From NCBI GenBank assembly GCA_973895155.1, contig OZ316896.1, forward strand, positions 5,146,001 through 5,210,000: 64,000 nt of DNA. The letters are read 5' to 3'. How positions within the stretch are numbered: position 1 is the stretch's first letter; the number at the start of each line of letters is the position of its first letter. Positions 12,901 to 23,174 of the stretch are shown here, one piece after another. The stretch is from Marsupella aquatica (taxonomy: Eukaryota; Marchantiophyta). Below the pieces are notes generated by a model. The model had not been told where the DNA came from. It saw nothing but the letters and a program-made list of their open reading frames with translations, and ran no database searches. Position numbers and translations under genes: made by a program.

Positions 12901-13030
12901 TAAGATTTTGGCAAATACTTGCCCACAAAGTAATGGTTGTTGCTATGGCTTGAAGTAGCTGTTTAGGGCTAAAAGTTACTAATAGCATTTTGAGAGTACT
13001 GAACTCTTTTTTGTCCATATTATTAACGTG
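6966..13030. other. Long gene-poor AT-rich block with scattered repeat and ORF remnants
   Basis: No gene can be supported in this 6-kb block. Small structures seen: a near-perfect 21-nt palindrome (TGTACATAT-TA-TATATGTACA type) at 7340-7360, a 23-bp direct duplication (ACTCAAATGTGAAAACAGGGCAC) at about 7418-7464, and a G-run at 8764-8781. Minus-strand frames at 9234-9428, 10598-11056 and 12240-12675 are longer than their neighbours but unrecognised. They could be remnants of decayed genes or transposons. Confidence 0.4.
8764..8781 (+). other. Poly-G tract, possible G-quadruplex
   Basis: Eleven G, one C, then six G in a row. The tract could form a G-quadruplex or be an unstable homopolymer. 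It is also a typical place for assembly length errors. No neighbouring gene. Confidence 0.6.
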
Positions 13031-13300
13031 GAGTTGAGTACTATCAGATGGTCATCCATCTTCTACCCTAATCACAATAATTGTCTTACTAACTAGCCCT
13101 CCACATTGGATTGGGTCTCTTACTTTTATGCCTTCTTTTCTCTTGTCCAACCCACTCTGCCCCCTCCTCCATCCCTACTGGTTGAGGGTGTTGAGGTTAA
13201 GTTGACTATGGTGACAACTGTCCTATGATGAATACTGGGAGGATGTTGACTGTCTGATCATCTAAGTTAACTAGAGTTACTTTGTTTAAACTAGAGCAGT
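13030..13300. repeat. Dispersed repeat, copy A (partner at 33365-33690)
   Basis: The segment AGATGGTCATCCAT...CTACCCTAA...ATTGGATTGGGTCTCTTACTTT...GTTGAGGGTGTTGAGGTTAA...GGATGTTGAC...AGAGTTACTTTG recurs in the same order and orientation at 33365-33690. The copies have diverged by substitutions and small indels, so they are old. No coding capacity or terminal repeats recognised. Confidence 0.75.
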
Positions 13301-13885
13301 GGAAAAAGGTGCAGTAATTCAACTATATAATTGCAATCAAAAGTTACTCTTAAAGGTTTATGGCCTATAGTGAGGCCTCAAGACTGTGACTTTGGTGGCG
13401 TAACTGAAGTAGGGGGTGCAAGTGAAAAACAGGGATTGGGGGCATGTTGAATATATGTGCATATTGCTTGAATGTTGTCACCTCTATTATGTTCAAAAAT
13501 TGACACTCAAGACAATTATATTAGAAGAAAGTCCCAAAGTGTATGATCTTACCAACCAAAATTGGCAGGAATGACATCTCTTACACCTCAGTAACTAGTG
13601 TAACTTTGTTTAAGGAGCACTAGACAAAGGTGGCACTAAATTTAGGATAATCACGATACAAAGCTAGAGTGAGACCTCTAGATGGTGAGTCTAGTGACTT
13701 AACTGAAGTTCCTCTGCCAGTGGAAATCGGGATTGGATGTTATAGAACTGGCCCAGCAAATTTAAATAAACTCACCCCTGTTTGACTTGCACTAAGGCTA
13801 CTTAATCTACAAGGAGACTAATTAAATTAAATATAGTGGCAAAGTATGTAATCCTACCCAAAAGATTGGCAATGTACTATGTAAA
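13275..13885. repeat. Two degenerate tandem copies of a ~330-bp unit
   Basis: Unit 1 (about 13275-13575) and unit 2 (about 13600-13885) share, in order, AACTTTGTTTAA, a GTGGCA/GTGCAG block, GTGAGGCCTC/GTGAGACCTC, TAACTGAAGT and a final ATTGGCA. Related pieces also appear near 7500-7560. The unit is non-coding and probably an old transposon-derived or satellite-like sequence. Confidence 0.5.
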
Positions 13886-13892
13886 AGTAGTG

Positions 13893-13926
13893 ATTACCAT
13901 CATCACATCATCACATCATCACATCT
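13893..13926. repeat. ATCATCAC microsatellite
   Basis: CATCATCA is repeated in tandem and followed by a TTACCTTACGTTACCTTACC stretch. It lies about 1.6 kb upstream of the mTERF gene, at the transition from AT-rich gene-free DNA to gene-associated DNA. Confidence 0.75.
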
Positions 13927-13929
13927 CTT

Positions 13930-15548
13930 ACTCCTTACCTTACGTTACCTTACCTCAACGAAACAAGCCACACATCACTTGCTCTCCTCAGTAGAGCTCT
14001 CTCCGCCATAGCTGTTGCTCCTCGCTCCACCAGAGCTCTGTGGGTTTAAAAAATCAACAGAAGAACACTCGAGCTAATCTACCTCGGAGGGCTTGGAGCT
14101 GATTAATTTGTCAATCGGCCCTTCAAAAGACAGCCCTAATGTGTAAGGTGTCAACTTGGCAAGCTTTCGGAGGCAGTGCTTGCGTTTGTCTGTTTTGAGG
14201 TGAGGCAGAAGAGACGAGCTCGAGGTACCTTTCCATGTTTATGTTTCTCCTTCAAATTTGTTGAGGATAGAATTTCTTCGTTGAAGAGGTGAGGACAGAC
14301 GGTACAGCACTTTTCTGGGATTGAACAAAATCTGTAAAGAAAGACTTGTCTGAAATGTCTGCGAGCTGTGAGAAATGTAAGGTCGGTGTTTGATTTCGTT
14401 AGAGATGAGATTGCAGGATTATTTTGGTGCTGCTTCGATGCTAGCTGGGAGATATTAGGTTTTGATTTGGTTGACATTGGTAATGTGGGCCTCCTATAAT
14501 TGGCCAAGTACCGACGTCAGTACTTTTTGATCGTGATCGATTGGCAGCACTCAGAGAAAGAAACGACAGAAACGATCCAGTAAACAGTCCGCCAATTTTC
14601 TCCCCTGCAACTCGTTTTCAACAGATTGTTGTTTTTCATTGTTTCTCAGGGGAGTCACGATTCAACGTTTCATGTATTCGACGAAAACCTGCCCTTCCAT
14701 CGCAGAATGTTTCTCTACAAAACTTCTCTGCTCAGGTCAGAGCTCTTATTTTCGTCTTTCTTTGTTGAGGAATTCTTGCGGATGTCTCGTTCCATGGCTT
14801 AGTGATAAGGTAAAACGCGATAACCGTAGAGAAGGAAAGAAAAAAGTGCATTTGGAGGGGCAATATGAATCAGACAGAGAGCTTGAATCTTGAAGAAGAC
14901 AGGGATATTACCTTCAGGGGCAATCTTTAATTCGGCAGAGTTGCTTTCGTGACGAATCTGTGAGCTCACCTCATTATAGCTCTCTCACGTGGGCACAGAA
15001 GACAATTCCTGGAATGGACGGCTAAAAAATCCAATTCTCGCAGGCCATTGGCAGCTCAGCAGTATGGAGCTACAACTTCTTTTGACATAACGAATTGGCA
15101 ATTCTGTCAATTGAAAATCTCTCCTCAACTGTGAAAAGACCCGACTGCGATCCTGCCGTAGTCTATTTCGGCACTCCAATTTGCAGAGGCGTTGCGCAAC
15201 GAGAAGTTCGAGGTGGGAGTCAATACACGGCCCGTTTCAGTGGAGAAAAACTCTGTTGTTGCAGGACATCTGAAGAGGATTATTAGGGAGAGTGCTACTC
15301 GCGAAAGTTGCCGGTCTTGTAAAACAACTCAGAATGTTTGTGACACGTTGCAGCATAGCAAATGCTTTACCGTCATTTTCCGGATAGCTGTGGGCCGAAC
15401 GTTCCACACGAGTGACCTCTAATTTCTCCGCAACAGAGAGCTAGGAGAGGGAATTCAACTCTTTGCGTTCAAGAATCTAGCTTGGAGGGCTTATTTCTCC
15501 GAGACGGAGAGGTCGGAGAGGGGATTGGAGAGGCGATTCACCTTCGAC
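13930..15548 (+). promoter_or_regulatory. Probable promoter and leader region of the mTERF gene
   Basis: Base composition becomes more gene-like from about 13970. Several short frames occur on both strands (for example 14151-14507 minus, and 14669-14893 plus) but none shows a recognisable motif or a good start context. Position suggests 5' leader, possibly with leader introns, for the mTERF gene at 15553. I could not fix a TATA box or transcription start. Confidence 0.3.
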
Positions 15549-15665
15549 ATGTATGTCAATGTCGTTCATTGGAAGTTGCCACCTGGTCATCAATTTGACG
15601 CCGTCTGCTGCTATCCTTCTGCCTTCCTCCGATTATTTGTCATCGAAAAATTTGGCAATGTCTGA
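15549..15665 (+). CDS. Upstream ORF overlapping the mTERF start region
   Basis: A 38-codon frame opens at ATG 15549, four bases before the first in-frame mTERF ATG (15553), and stops at TGA 15663-15665. Its stop lies just past another in-frame mTERF ATG at 15658. G at -3 gives the uORF start a better context than 15553 or 15559, which both have T at -3. This arrangement could steer ribosomes to the downstream start. It is seen in sequence, but translation is unproven. Confidence 0.4.
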   Translation: MYVNVVHWKLPPGHQFDAVCCYPSAFLRLFVIEKFGNV

Positions 15666-18600
15666 ACAGTTACGTCTCTTTTCTGCCACAGACGTCCTCC
15701 ATGCGGCTCCGCCGTTCGGTAAGCGTCTTCCGAGTCGGCATTGTCCAGGAGGAAATATATTCATTAGGGTCTCCTCTGTGGCCCGACCCATCTCATCTTC
15801 TGTAGTGCCAGCTCTTGCGAAAAGCAGTCTTTCGGAGTCTGCTCCACAGGATTCTCCAGGTACTGATGTTCCGGAAGACAGCAATAGAGAGCACTTGGGA
15901 AGCATTCATTCCCAAGGTGATGATGCTCCGGAGCACAACAATAGAGAGCAGTTGGGAAGCATTCCGAGAGTGGTCATCTCGACCACCAAATATAGCAGAT
16001 CAGCGCGAGCGATTGCCAATGAGCCTGAGTACATAAGCGAAAGGTATGTCAGGGGATCATTGAAGTTTCAGGTGGGGCTCTTACAAGGCTTCAGTCTAGA
16101 TACGACAGCAAGTGTGATCGAAGCGGACGAGGGACACAAGGATGGGAAATTCAGACAACAAGCAAGTGAAACAGGGGAGGTGTCTACCTCTGGGGACAGA
16201 GGAGAATTGTGGAGTAGCGAGTCATATCTCAGACAAGCTCTGAAGGCAAGATACCTCTCCCAAACCTTCAAGACAATGCAGAGGTACAAAGAGGTGATCT
16301 TAAGATTTCCAACCACAAACCTATCAGTCGCCAAACGTTCGTCCAGAGAAGAGGATGTCCAAGACATTGATGATCCGTCCGACGGAATTGTTATGCAGTC
16401 CTGCACAGCAGCGAGCGATCAACTCAACAATGAAGAGGAATTATATCTACGCAGTGCATTGAACGCTAAAAGGCAACTTGCTTCAGAAATACTTGAGGCT
16501 TCGTTGTCAGCTGGACAACTTGGTCCCAAGTTCACCGAAGCACTCCTAAGTTCCATGTCACATTTCATAGACAGAATTGTCATAGAAGCGGTTGCTCTGA
16601 AGAAGCACTCGAAATTCAAAGAATTTTCCTTCAACTCACGCGCAAGACTCTATATCAGTAACGTGAAGGTGGTCGAACTGATCAAGTGAGTATCGTGATT
16701 ACTTCCCAGCAAAACTGATGATTGGTATTTACGAACTCTTAGTCACATATGTGAAGAAGTAAATAAGAAACTGATTCTTGGATCACGTTGGTCTGTTCAG
16801 GTGGTTGAAGCACCTAAAGCTGACAGCTCCACGAATTGGTAGGCTGATTTGTACTGCTGATGAGTCCATAGGGTGCATCAAATCTCGAGTACAATGGCTC
16901 AGGACTGTTTATGTAAAAGGACGGGACCTTGGCGTAATACTTGAAAGATATCCACAGCTTTTGAGTTTACCATCTCAGGATCTCAACGAGAAGGTAAAAC
17001 TTCTCGAGAGTGCTGGCGTTGAGAGAAAATGGCTTGGGCTAATTGTGAGTCGACAACCCAGGGTCCTCACTCTGAGCGCTGATGAGCTGCGAGAGAAAAT
17101 CGCAATGTTTTCAGAGCTAGGACTTTCGGCGGAGCAGGTTGGAATTATGGTCTTCAAATTCCCAGCAATAATGGGGTACTTTTCGGTTGCGGAAATGCAA
17201 TCCAAGGTCTGTCTTTGTCTTGTGATTTTCATTTCACCATTTCCCTGTGGCGGACGAGGTTTGTACTCAAAGTTGTTTCATATCGTCCCTTAAATCACCT
17301 CAGACGGCAAATTTTTGAACCTCTGAAAAGAAAGCCTGTGTTTCCAGTATGCTTAACTATCAGACGCTGATTTTTTGGGGCTCATTTGAATGGTCACTTT
17401 TTCTCTACAAGTTTGAGTGGATTACCGTGCCTTTGATGAACACATCACTGAAAATATGTTCATTCCTCCAGAAGAGGAGTAAAGGAAAGCTGCCTCTCAT
17501 CGTCAGTCCGTGGCCGTGTAGGTGGACTATTTACGACAGGTTGGAATAGAGGATGTGGTTCTCGTAAAATCCCTTGCAAGCACCCCACAACTTCTGGCAT
17601 GCAGTATTGAAGAATCGTGGGATAAACTCCTGCGATATTTCTATTTCCTTCAGATTGAGCTTTCAGGGATTAGGCGAATTTTAGGAGTCAATCCTTCAGT
17701 ATTCTGCCTCAATCTTGAGGAGAACATCGCACCCAAGGTAGCGCCTTCTCCATGTGTTTCGTTCTTAATATGGCCTCGGAGTCTTTTTATAGAGTATGCT
17801 CCATAGAGTAGAAAGGTTTACGGTTTCCATATTCTCTAACAACACATTTTGACAGAATAAACGTTCTTCTAACCATCAACAAATAATCGTTTGTGAAAAG
17901 GTGAAATTTCTACGTGCTATCGGCGTACATGAAGACGCGATTGGGCAACTTATTGTGGACTTCCCAGCGATCCTGACTTACAGCCTGGAAAAGAAGATTC
18001 GACCAGTGGTGAGCTTGAATTTCCTCAATTCCTCTTGATGGCTCCCCACTCATCGCCGTATCTGGGAGTGGGCTGTCGAATAAGTAACTGAAGTGCGTAC
18101 GTGTACTGACAATGTCCGCTCCGCTCTTGCATTTGCATATGCACTTATTTACCCATTAACGTAACTAGAGAACGACTGGAATTTTGGCAATGTGCTTACT
18201 AATTCCAGATTTGCTATGATCTAAGCTGCACGAAGTATGCTATTCCCAGGCTTACTCTTCTGGAGTGCAAGTTCTTGTCTTCAGAACATTACTTGCAATG
18301 CAATGCTCAGCAGAAAAAGAAATTTGACGAAAATCAAGAGGGCCTGTAAGAAGAATCATCTTAATTGAGTTTGATACCCTCACCACCCGAGTAGCAGTTG
18401 ATTGAATCGTGTTGGCTTTATGTCCATTCATCTCCATCTGCCCTGACACTGGCTGGGCTCGTATTGCAGGTGAGATTTCTTCTAGAAGAAGCAGGAGTCA
18501 CAGAGGAGAAGGTCGGGAAGGTGATAACTCTGCAGCCGGAGTTGATACGTTGTAGTTTGCCAAACAAATTACTGGCTCTGGTGAAGTATCTACGGTCTAA

Positions 18601-19262
18601 AGGTTTTAAGTCCTCTCAGATAGGCGGGATGATCGAAGATTTTCCTGCTCTCCTGATGTACAGCGTTCCAGCCCTCCATCCGAAGTTTCAGTACTTGATT
18701 CGACCAATGAAGAGATCACTTCCGGATGTAGTCACTTTTCCAAGGTGAGGGGCAGTCTTTAACAACGTCCAGCAATGTTTTCTGAGAATGACTTGATTCA
18801 CAGGGCTAGAGATTTTTGTTGGGTTTGAGCAGTTCTTTTTATGTGGCCAGCATAAGCTGTCCTTGAGGTAGATGTGGAGTTAAACTAATAAGTTCGGTGA
18901 AGTACAGGGGTAGTCCGTGAAGCTGGTGAATAGTCCTGCATTACGGGACCTAGTTCGGTGAACGATGTTGATCTATTCTCTCCTGATTTTACTGTTACTG
19001 GCCTTTCAGGTATTTCAGCTACTCTCTTCAAACCAGAATCGTCCCCAGGCATGAAGTCCTGAAAGGGAAGGGTTTGAATTTTAGTTTGAGGCACATGCTT
19101 GCTTGCAGTGATGATGTTTTCGGCTCAAGAGTAGCAGCAGCAGAGCAAACAGACTTGATGACAAGTCATAATAGGGAAGACCCTGGTCAAGAAGACGATC
19201 AGTTCTGTACAACAGGGACTGAGCAAAACAGTGGCATGGCAATAGATTCTAACTACTCTTGA
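15553..19262 (+). CDS. mTERF-family organellar transcription factor, six exons
   Basis: Exons read as 15553-16685, 16801-17206, 17522-17737, 17901-18008, 18470-18744 and 19010-19262. The joins keep frame and give 796 codons plus stop, all with GT...AG introns. From about residue 385 the protein is a chain of mTERF helical repeats, seen as the recurring pattern of an LL-SxPxLL helix followed by hydrophobic VKFLR-AGV-E-IG-LI helices (such as RYPQLLSLPSQDL and VKFLRAIGVHEDAIGQLI). The C-terminus FPRYFSYSLQTRI...SLRHMLACSDDVF is the canonical end of plant mTERFs. The family binds nucleic acid and controls transcription, termination or splicing in chloroplasts or mitochondria. The Ser-rich, poorly acidic N-terminus looks like a transit peptide, but about 340 further residues before the repeats match no domain I recognise. 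An in-frame 57-bp tandem duplication lies at about 15865-15970. The start is uncertain: 15553, 15559 or 15658. Confidence 0.92.
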
Positions 19263-20380
19263 AGTAAGCAAGAGTCGCGTTAGGGCTTTATCGACAATTA
19301 GATTTCGAATCAAGAATGCACACATACATTGATGTGAGTAGATATGTATCATTGTAACTTGTATGTGATAGCCTTTCCAGAACGAAGACAGGGTTAGAAC
19401 AGGTCTCAGAAGGGCATGTGGATGCTATAGAACAGGAGGCAGTAGTGGGAGATTGGATACAGAATCTGACTCAATCACGCAGTTTTTTTGGAACTGGAAC
19501 CTGTGGAAGCTGGGCCCAAAGTTGAACTGGAAGCTGAACAGGGCTGAGAAGCCAATACGCAGGAAAGCCCGCCCTTTAGACACAACCGGAAAGACAAAGT
19601 GCCAGTGCAGGAGCAGACCCAACGACAACTTCCAACGTTGCTACCAAATCCCAATTCAAGGATGAAGTGAGAGATCCTGCCAAGACGACTAATTCGGGAT
19701 CAGATCTTTAACGCAGAACTCAAGCAGTCAGGTAATTGAAGGGATTTGTATAAGGAACTCGTGGAGTCTTTTAAAGGGAACAAAGTATAAGATGTATGTA
19801 AAACGCAATGTGAAGTGGCTTACAATCGTTTCGGACGAGATCTTTCATTCTGTCACACACTTCCGAATGTAATCTACCTTCTCACTGGATTAAAAACAGT
19901 GTACACTGACCCCTTGAAGAGGCTCTTCGAATACTCGTTCCAAATTCAAAGCGTTGCTGCCAAAAGATTCAAGGTTTAGCCTCCAATGTAATGGAGGAAA
20001 GAAAAACTTGTAAGCCTCTCACCTATTGTTTTGAGAAAGCTTAAACTTGGTGAACAATTTCATGAACGATAGGGATGAGAACAAACAATCCAAGATCAAG
20101 TTTGAGCAAAAGAGCGAACCAGTCAACAAGGTGAATGGTGGACTGAAGTGTATGTGGTCGAGTGAAAATCAAGGTAGTTGCTTCGATTCAGACCAGAGCT
20201 CGCCCTAAGAAAAACTGAGAGAGGAGCCAAGCAAAATTGTCATGTCAAGTAGAGACTCCTCAGATGCCTGCAAGCAAAGATGGGCTGGGTACTCATTGCT
20301 ACCATTAGAGTTGTGTGCACATTAAGCCCCCTTTGCGACCTTGGGTTACCCTCCACATTCTCACAATTTGGCAAAGTGAG
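19263..20380. other. mTERF 3' region and intergenic DNA
   Basis: It follows the mTERF stop codon and presumably includes the 3' UTR. No supported gene. Short frames at 19425-19665 on both strands have no recognisable content. Confidence 0.35.
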
Positions 20381-20384
20381 ATTT

Positions 20385-20860
20385 ATCTTTCATACTAGTT
20401 CAGTGATGATATTATGCAAAAGTTTGCACGAAAGATGTTATGCAAAAGTTATCGATGCATAAGAAATTGTTACCCAAAAGAATACGTGCATTGTACAAAA
20501 GATGTTCTGTAAAAGATAGTTGTGTAAAAGATATCATTGTACAAAAGATGTTTTGTAAAAAATAGTTGTGTAAAAGATATCAATGCACAAAGAATCGCAA
20601 CTCAAAAGATGTTGATGCAAAATCAATCTTGATCTGCAGAAGAGGTCAGATAGCCTTGTAAAAAAGAAATTGTTGATGTAAAAGGGCAAAAAGATGTTGC
20701 ATAAAAGAAATCTTCCATGAAAGTGAATTTTGCATTGAAGATTTCTTAAAGTAAAAGACATACTTGCACAAAAGATGTTGTGAATGAAAATATGTATTAG
20801 GATGTGTTCTTCTATAAATAGGAAGTTTCTTTGCAAGAGGTGCACGCCCAAGAGATAGTG
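20385..20860. repeat. Degenerate short tandem repeat, TGTAAAAGATGTT type
   Basis: Units such as TGTACAAAAGATGTT, TGTAAAAGATAGTTG and TGCAAAAGATGTTG recur every 14-35 bases over about 470 bp. Two longer near-identical segments starting TTGTACAAAAGATGTT begin near 20493 and 20537. Non-coding, purine-rich on the plus strand. Confidence 0.65.
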
Positions 20861-21439
20861 AAAGATGGGTAGAGGTCCCCGACAGGCATTTGGTGCAGGT
20901 TAAGGGTAGGCATTTGGGCAGAGGCTAATAAATAACAGTCTCAATATGGGCTTCCACAAAAAAATGGCAGAATGGTCCACTTAACACCATAATAAAATGA
21001 TTTCACTTTGGGTTTATATTTTGTACAACATCTACCACTATGGTACCCTATCTCGCCAAAAAGTGGTTTTGTCCAATTACAAACTCATTAAAAAAGTGAG
21101 AACCAATCATGACCATCAAAACCAAGTTGCCTTCTAGCTTGCTTACACCTGACCAAGATAAAAACTTAATTAAAAAAATTATCTTTATTTACATTCAAAT
21201 CATTTAAATTTGAAAAAATTGGAAAAAAACTTTATTATTTTTGAAAAACTTAAACAAAATATAAATAATTATTTCTCAAAAAAGCAAAAAGTTAAAAAAC
21301 CCATATTTTCCCTGTCACTTGGTTATGTTTAGACTTTGTGATGTGGTGCCTGTTATTTTGCATCTCCAATTTTTATGTGCAAAGCACTAGTTCTTGAACA
21401 CAATCACAACAATTGTATGGTTGAAATCACACATAACAT

Positions 21440-21860
21440 ACCTTGACAACTACATGACAAAACTTATATTTTCTTGTCTTGCCTTGATGTTTTTTTCTCA
21501 CCTTGACAAAATTTTATAATCTTTAAATATTTATCTTTCCTCATCATTTTCCTTTGTCATGACATCTTCATATTAACATTACATTTTTTTCTCACCCTTG
21601 AAATCTTTCTCTCATTCACATCTTTTTTTTGTAACATCTTTCCTCACCTTGACATATTTTTTTCACCTCAATATCTTATCTTATCACAATATCTTTCTCT
21701 CACCCCCTATATCCTTTCTCTTCTTGACACCTCTCATCATCTTTACATCTTTCTTTCATGTCGCGTCTCTCCTCAACATATGTTTCTCATTTCAACATTG
21801 TTTTCTCTCACTGACATATTCTCACCTCAACATCTTGTATGCTATTGACATGAGAGGATC
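21440..21860. repeat. Pyrimidine-rich degenerate repeat, CTCACCTTGACATCTTT type
   Basis: Variants of TTTCTCACCTTGACATCTT recur many times in this T/C-rich block. Frames through it (for example 21598-21882) encode only F/L/S-rich low-complexity sequence and are not genes. The preceding 20861-21440 is very AT-rich with long A runs and no gene. Confidence 0.6.
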
Positions 21861-21944
21861 ATGGCAGGAGGTGGGAGGATAGAGGAGGACAAATACTCCT
21901 ATACTCCCCTCCCTTTTCTCCTCCATCCCGGCTCCATTTTTCCA

Positions 21945-22195
21945 GTTTCTTTGTGACTCCTCTTTGTTTTCTTCCTTCTCATTTTTTTTAAACCTTGCAA
22001 ATTAGCCATGACAACCACTTTATTCTACTTTATTTTGTGACTCCTCTTTGTTCTTTGGCAGTGTGATATATATCTTTGTTTTCTTGCTTCCCACTTTATG
22101 TTTTTGTTTTTCAGTTTTTAATTATTAAAAGTCACCACTTTATTACACTTTATTTGTGACTCTTCTTTGTTTCCTTGCTCCCCACTTTTGTTTTG
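21945..22195. repeat. Three degenerate copies of a ~85-120 bp unit upstream of SFSWAP
   Basis: The anchor TTGTGACTCCTCTTTGTT occurs at 21951, 22035 and, as TTGTGACTCTTCTTTGTT, at 22154. Each is followed by TT(G/C)CTTGCTCCCCAC- or TTCTTCC-type text, and the second and third are preceded by CCACTTTATT. It ends just before the likely SFSWAP promoter. Confidence 0.6.
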
Positions 22196-22214
22196 GGTTT
22201 TTTTGTGGCCTGTG

Positions 22215-22220
22215 TATAAA
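22215..22220 (+). promoter_or_regulatory. Candidate TATA box for SFSWAP
   Basis: TATAAA in the context TGTGTATAAAGTGTGG. It would place transcription start near 22245-22255 and give a leader of roughly 0.9 kb before the ATG at 23175. The assignment rests on motif and position only. Confidence 0.4.
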
Positions 22221-22345
22221 GTGTGGGGACCTTGTATTATAAGGTTTTAATGTGAACTATTTGTCCTCGTGTGAAATGCACTTTATTATCCCCACCATTG
22301 AAACCCTTCAGTCTTGTTCGAAAGCATCCTCACAATTTAGCCAAC

Positions 22346-22435
22346 ATGTCCAGTGTCTACGAAAACGCGGAGCCCGATCTCACAGTGGAGGAGATGGCTG
22401 CACGAATGTTCAGCAGAGCTTCAATTGAGATTTGA
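22346..22435 (+). CDS. Upstream ORF in the SFSWAP leader, 29 codons
   Basis: ATG at 22346 with A at -3 (CAACATGT) opens a frame of 29 residues, MSSVYENAEPD...RASIEI, ending at TGA 22433-22435. It lies about 100 bases past the candidate TATA box and 740 bases before the main start. The peptide is acidic and amphipathic but unrecognised. It could repress main-ORF translation or trigger decay. If the leader is spliced it could instead be part of an alternative first exon. Confidence 0.35.
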   Translation: MSSVYENAEPDLTVEEMAARMFSRASIEI

Positions 22436-23174
22436 GTTCGTTCCCTCGCGATTTTCCCCGTCCAGTCGTTCGCCGGTGACGCGAAAACCCAAATTGACGA
22501 GTGTGTCTGGAAATTTTGATCGAGAGTGGTCTCCGGTGATCTTCTTCCTGTCTCTGGATTCCATCTCTTTTTCGACGATTTTCTCGTTCTCTCCAGTGTT
22601 CTTTGTCCGGCGTGCTGAATTTCCCTTTCTGGATTGCGTCGACTCTGATTCCCCCCCTCTGGATTGAGTCGAGTCAGTTGTCGTCTTCAAACAAAGCTCC
22701 TGCTGAGTTTCTTCACGCGTGTGACGAGGTTGCCCACCAGCAGTGTGTCAATTTGTCTTTCTCTGTCAATTGGCCGGAGTTTAGGGCTATCGATCGCCAG
22801 AGGTTGTTAAGGTTTTTCCTTTCTCCTTAGTCTCAGAACTCGTGCAGCCAACTCCTCGTTGAATCGCGACGCTGGGGATATTGACCTCGATTGTACCCGT
22901 AATTGTTTTCCCCGGCGTGTGTTGCGTTTTAGGGTTTGAATTGAGTTGGAAAGGAGAGAATTATCGGGTCTTGTGTTGCAAGAGATCGGGCGAACGAGTG
23001 AAGGAGAATCAAACGCCTTTTTGTTTCTGTGGCGTTCCTATCGATCGATGTGGTTCGGTGTAATGGTGGAGATCACTCTGTCGTGAGATGAGAAAGACTG
23101 AGCTGCAGCGTGCCACGTTGAGGAAAGTCTTCAGAGTTTCTGAAATATCATAGAGAGCAGTTGTGGCGGGAGCG

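Noticed and set aside
14151-14507. 118-codon minus-strand frame
   Set aside because: No recognisable motif; lies antisense in the likely mTERF leader. Kept only as part of the leader entry.
21598-21882. 94-codon hydrophobic frame resembling a membrane protein
   Set aside because: Encoded by the T/C-rich degenerate repeat; the hydrophobicity follows from base composition.
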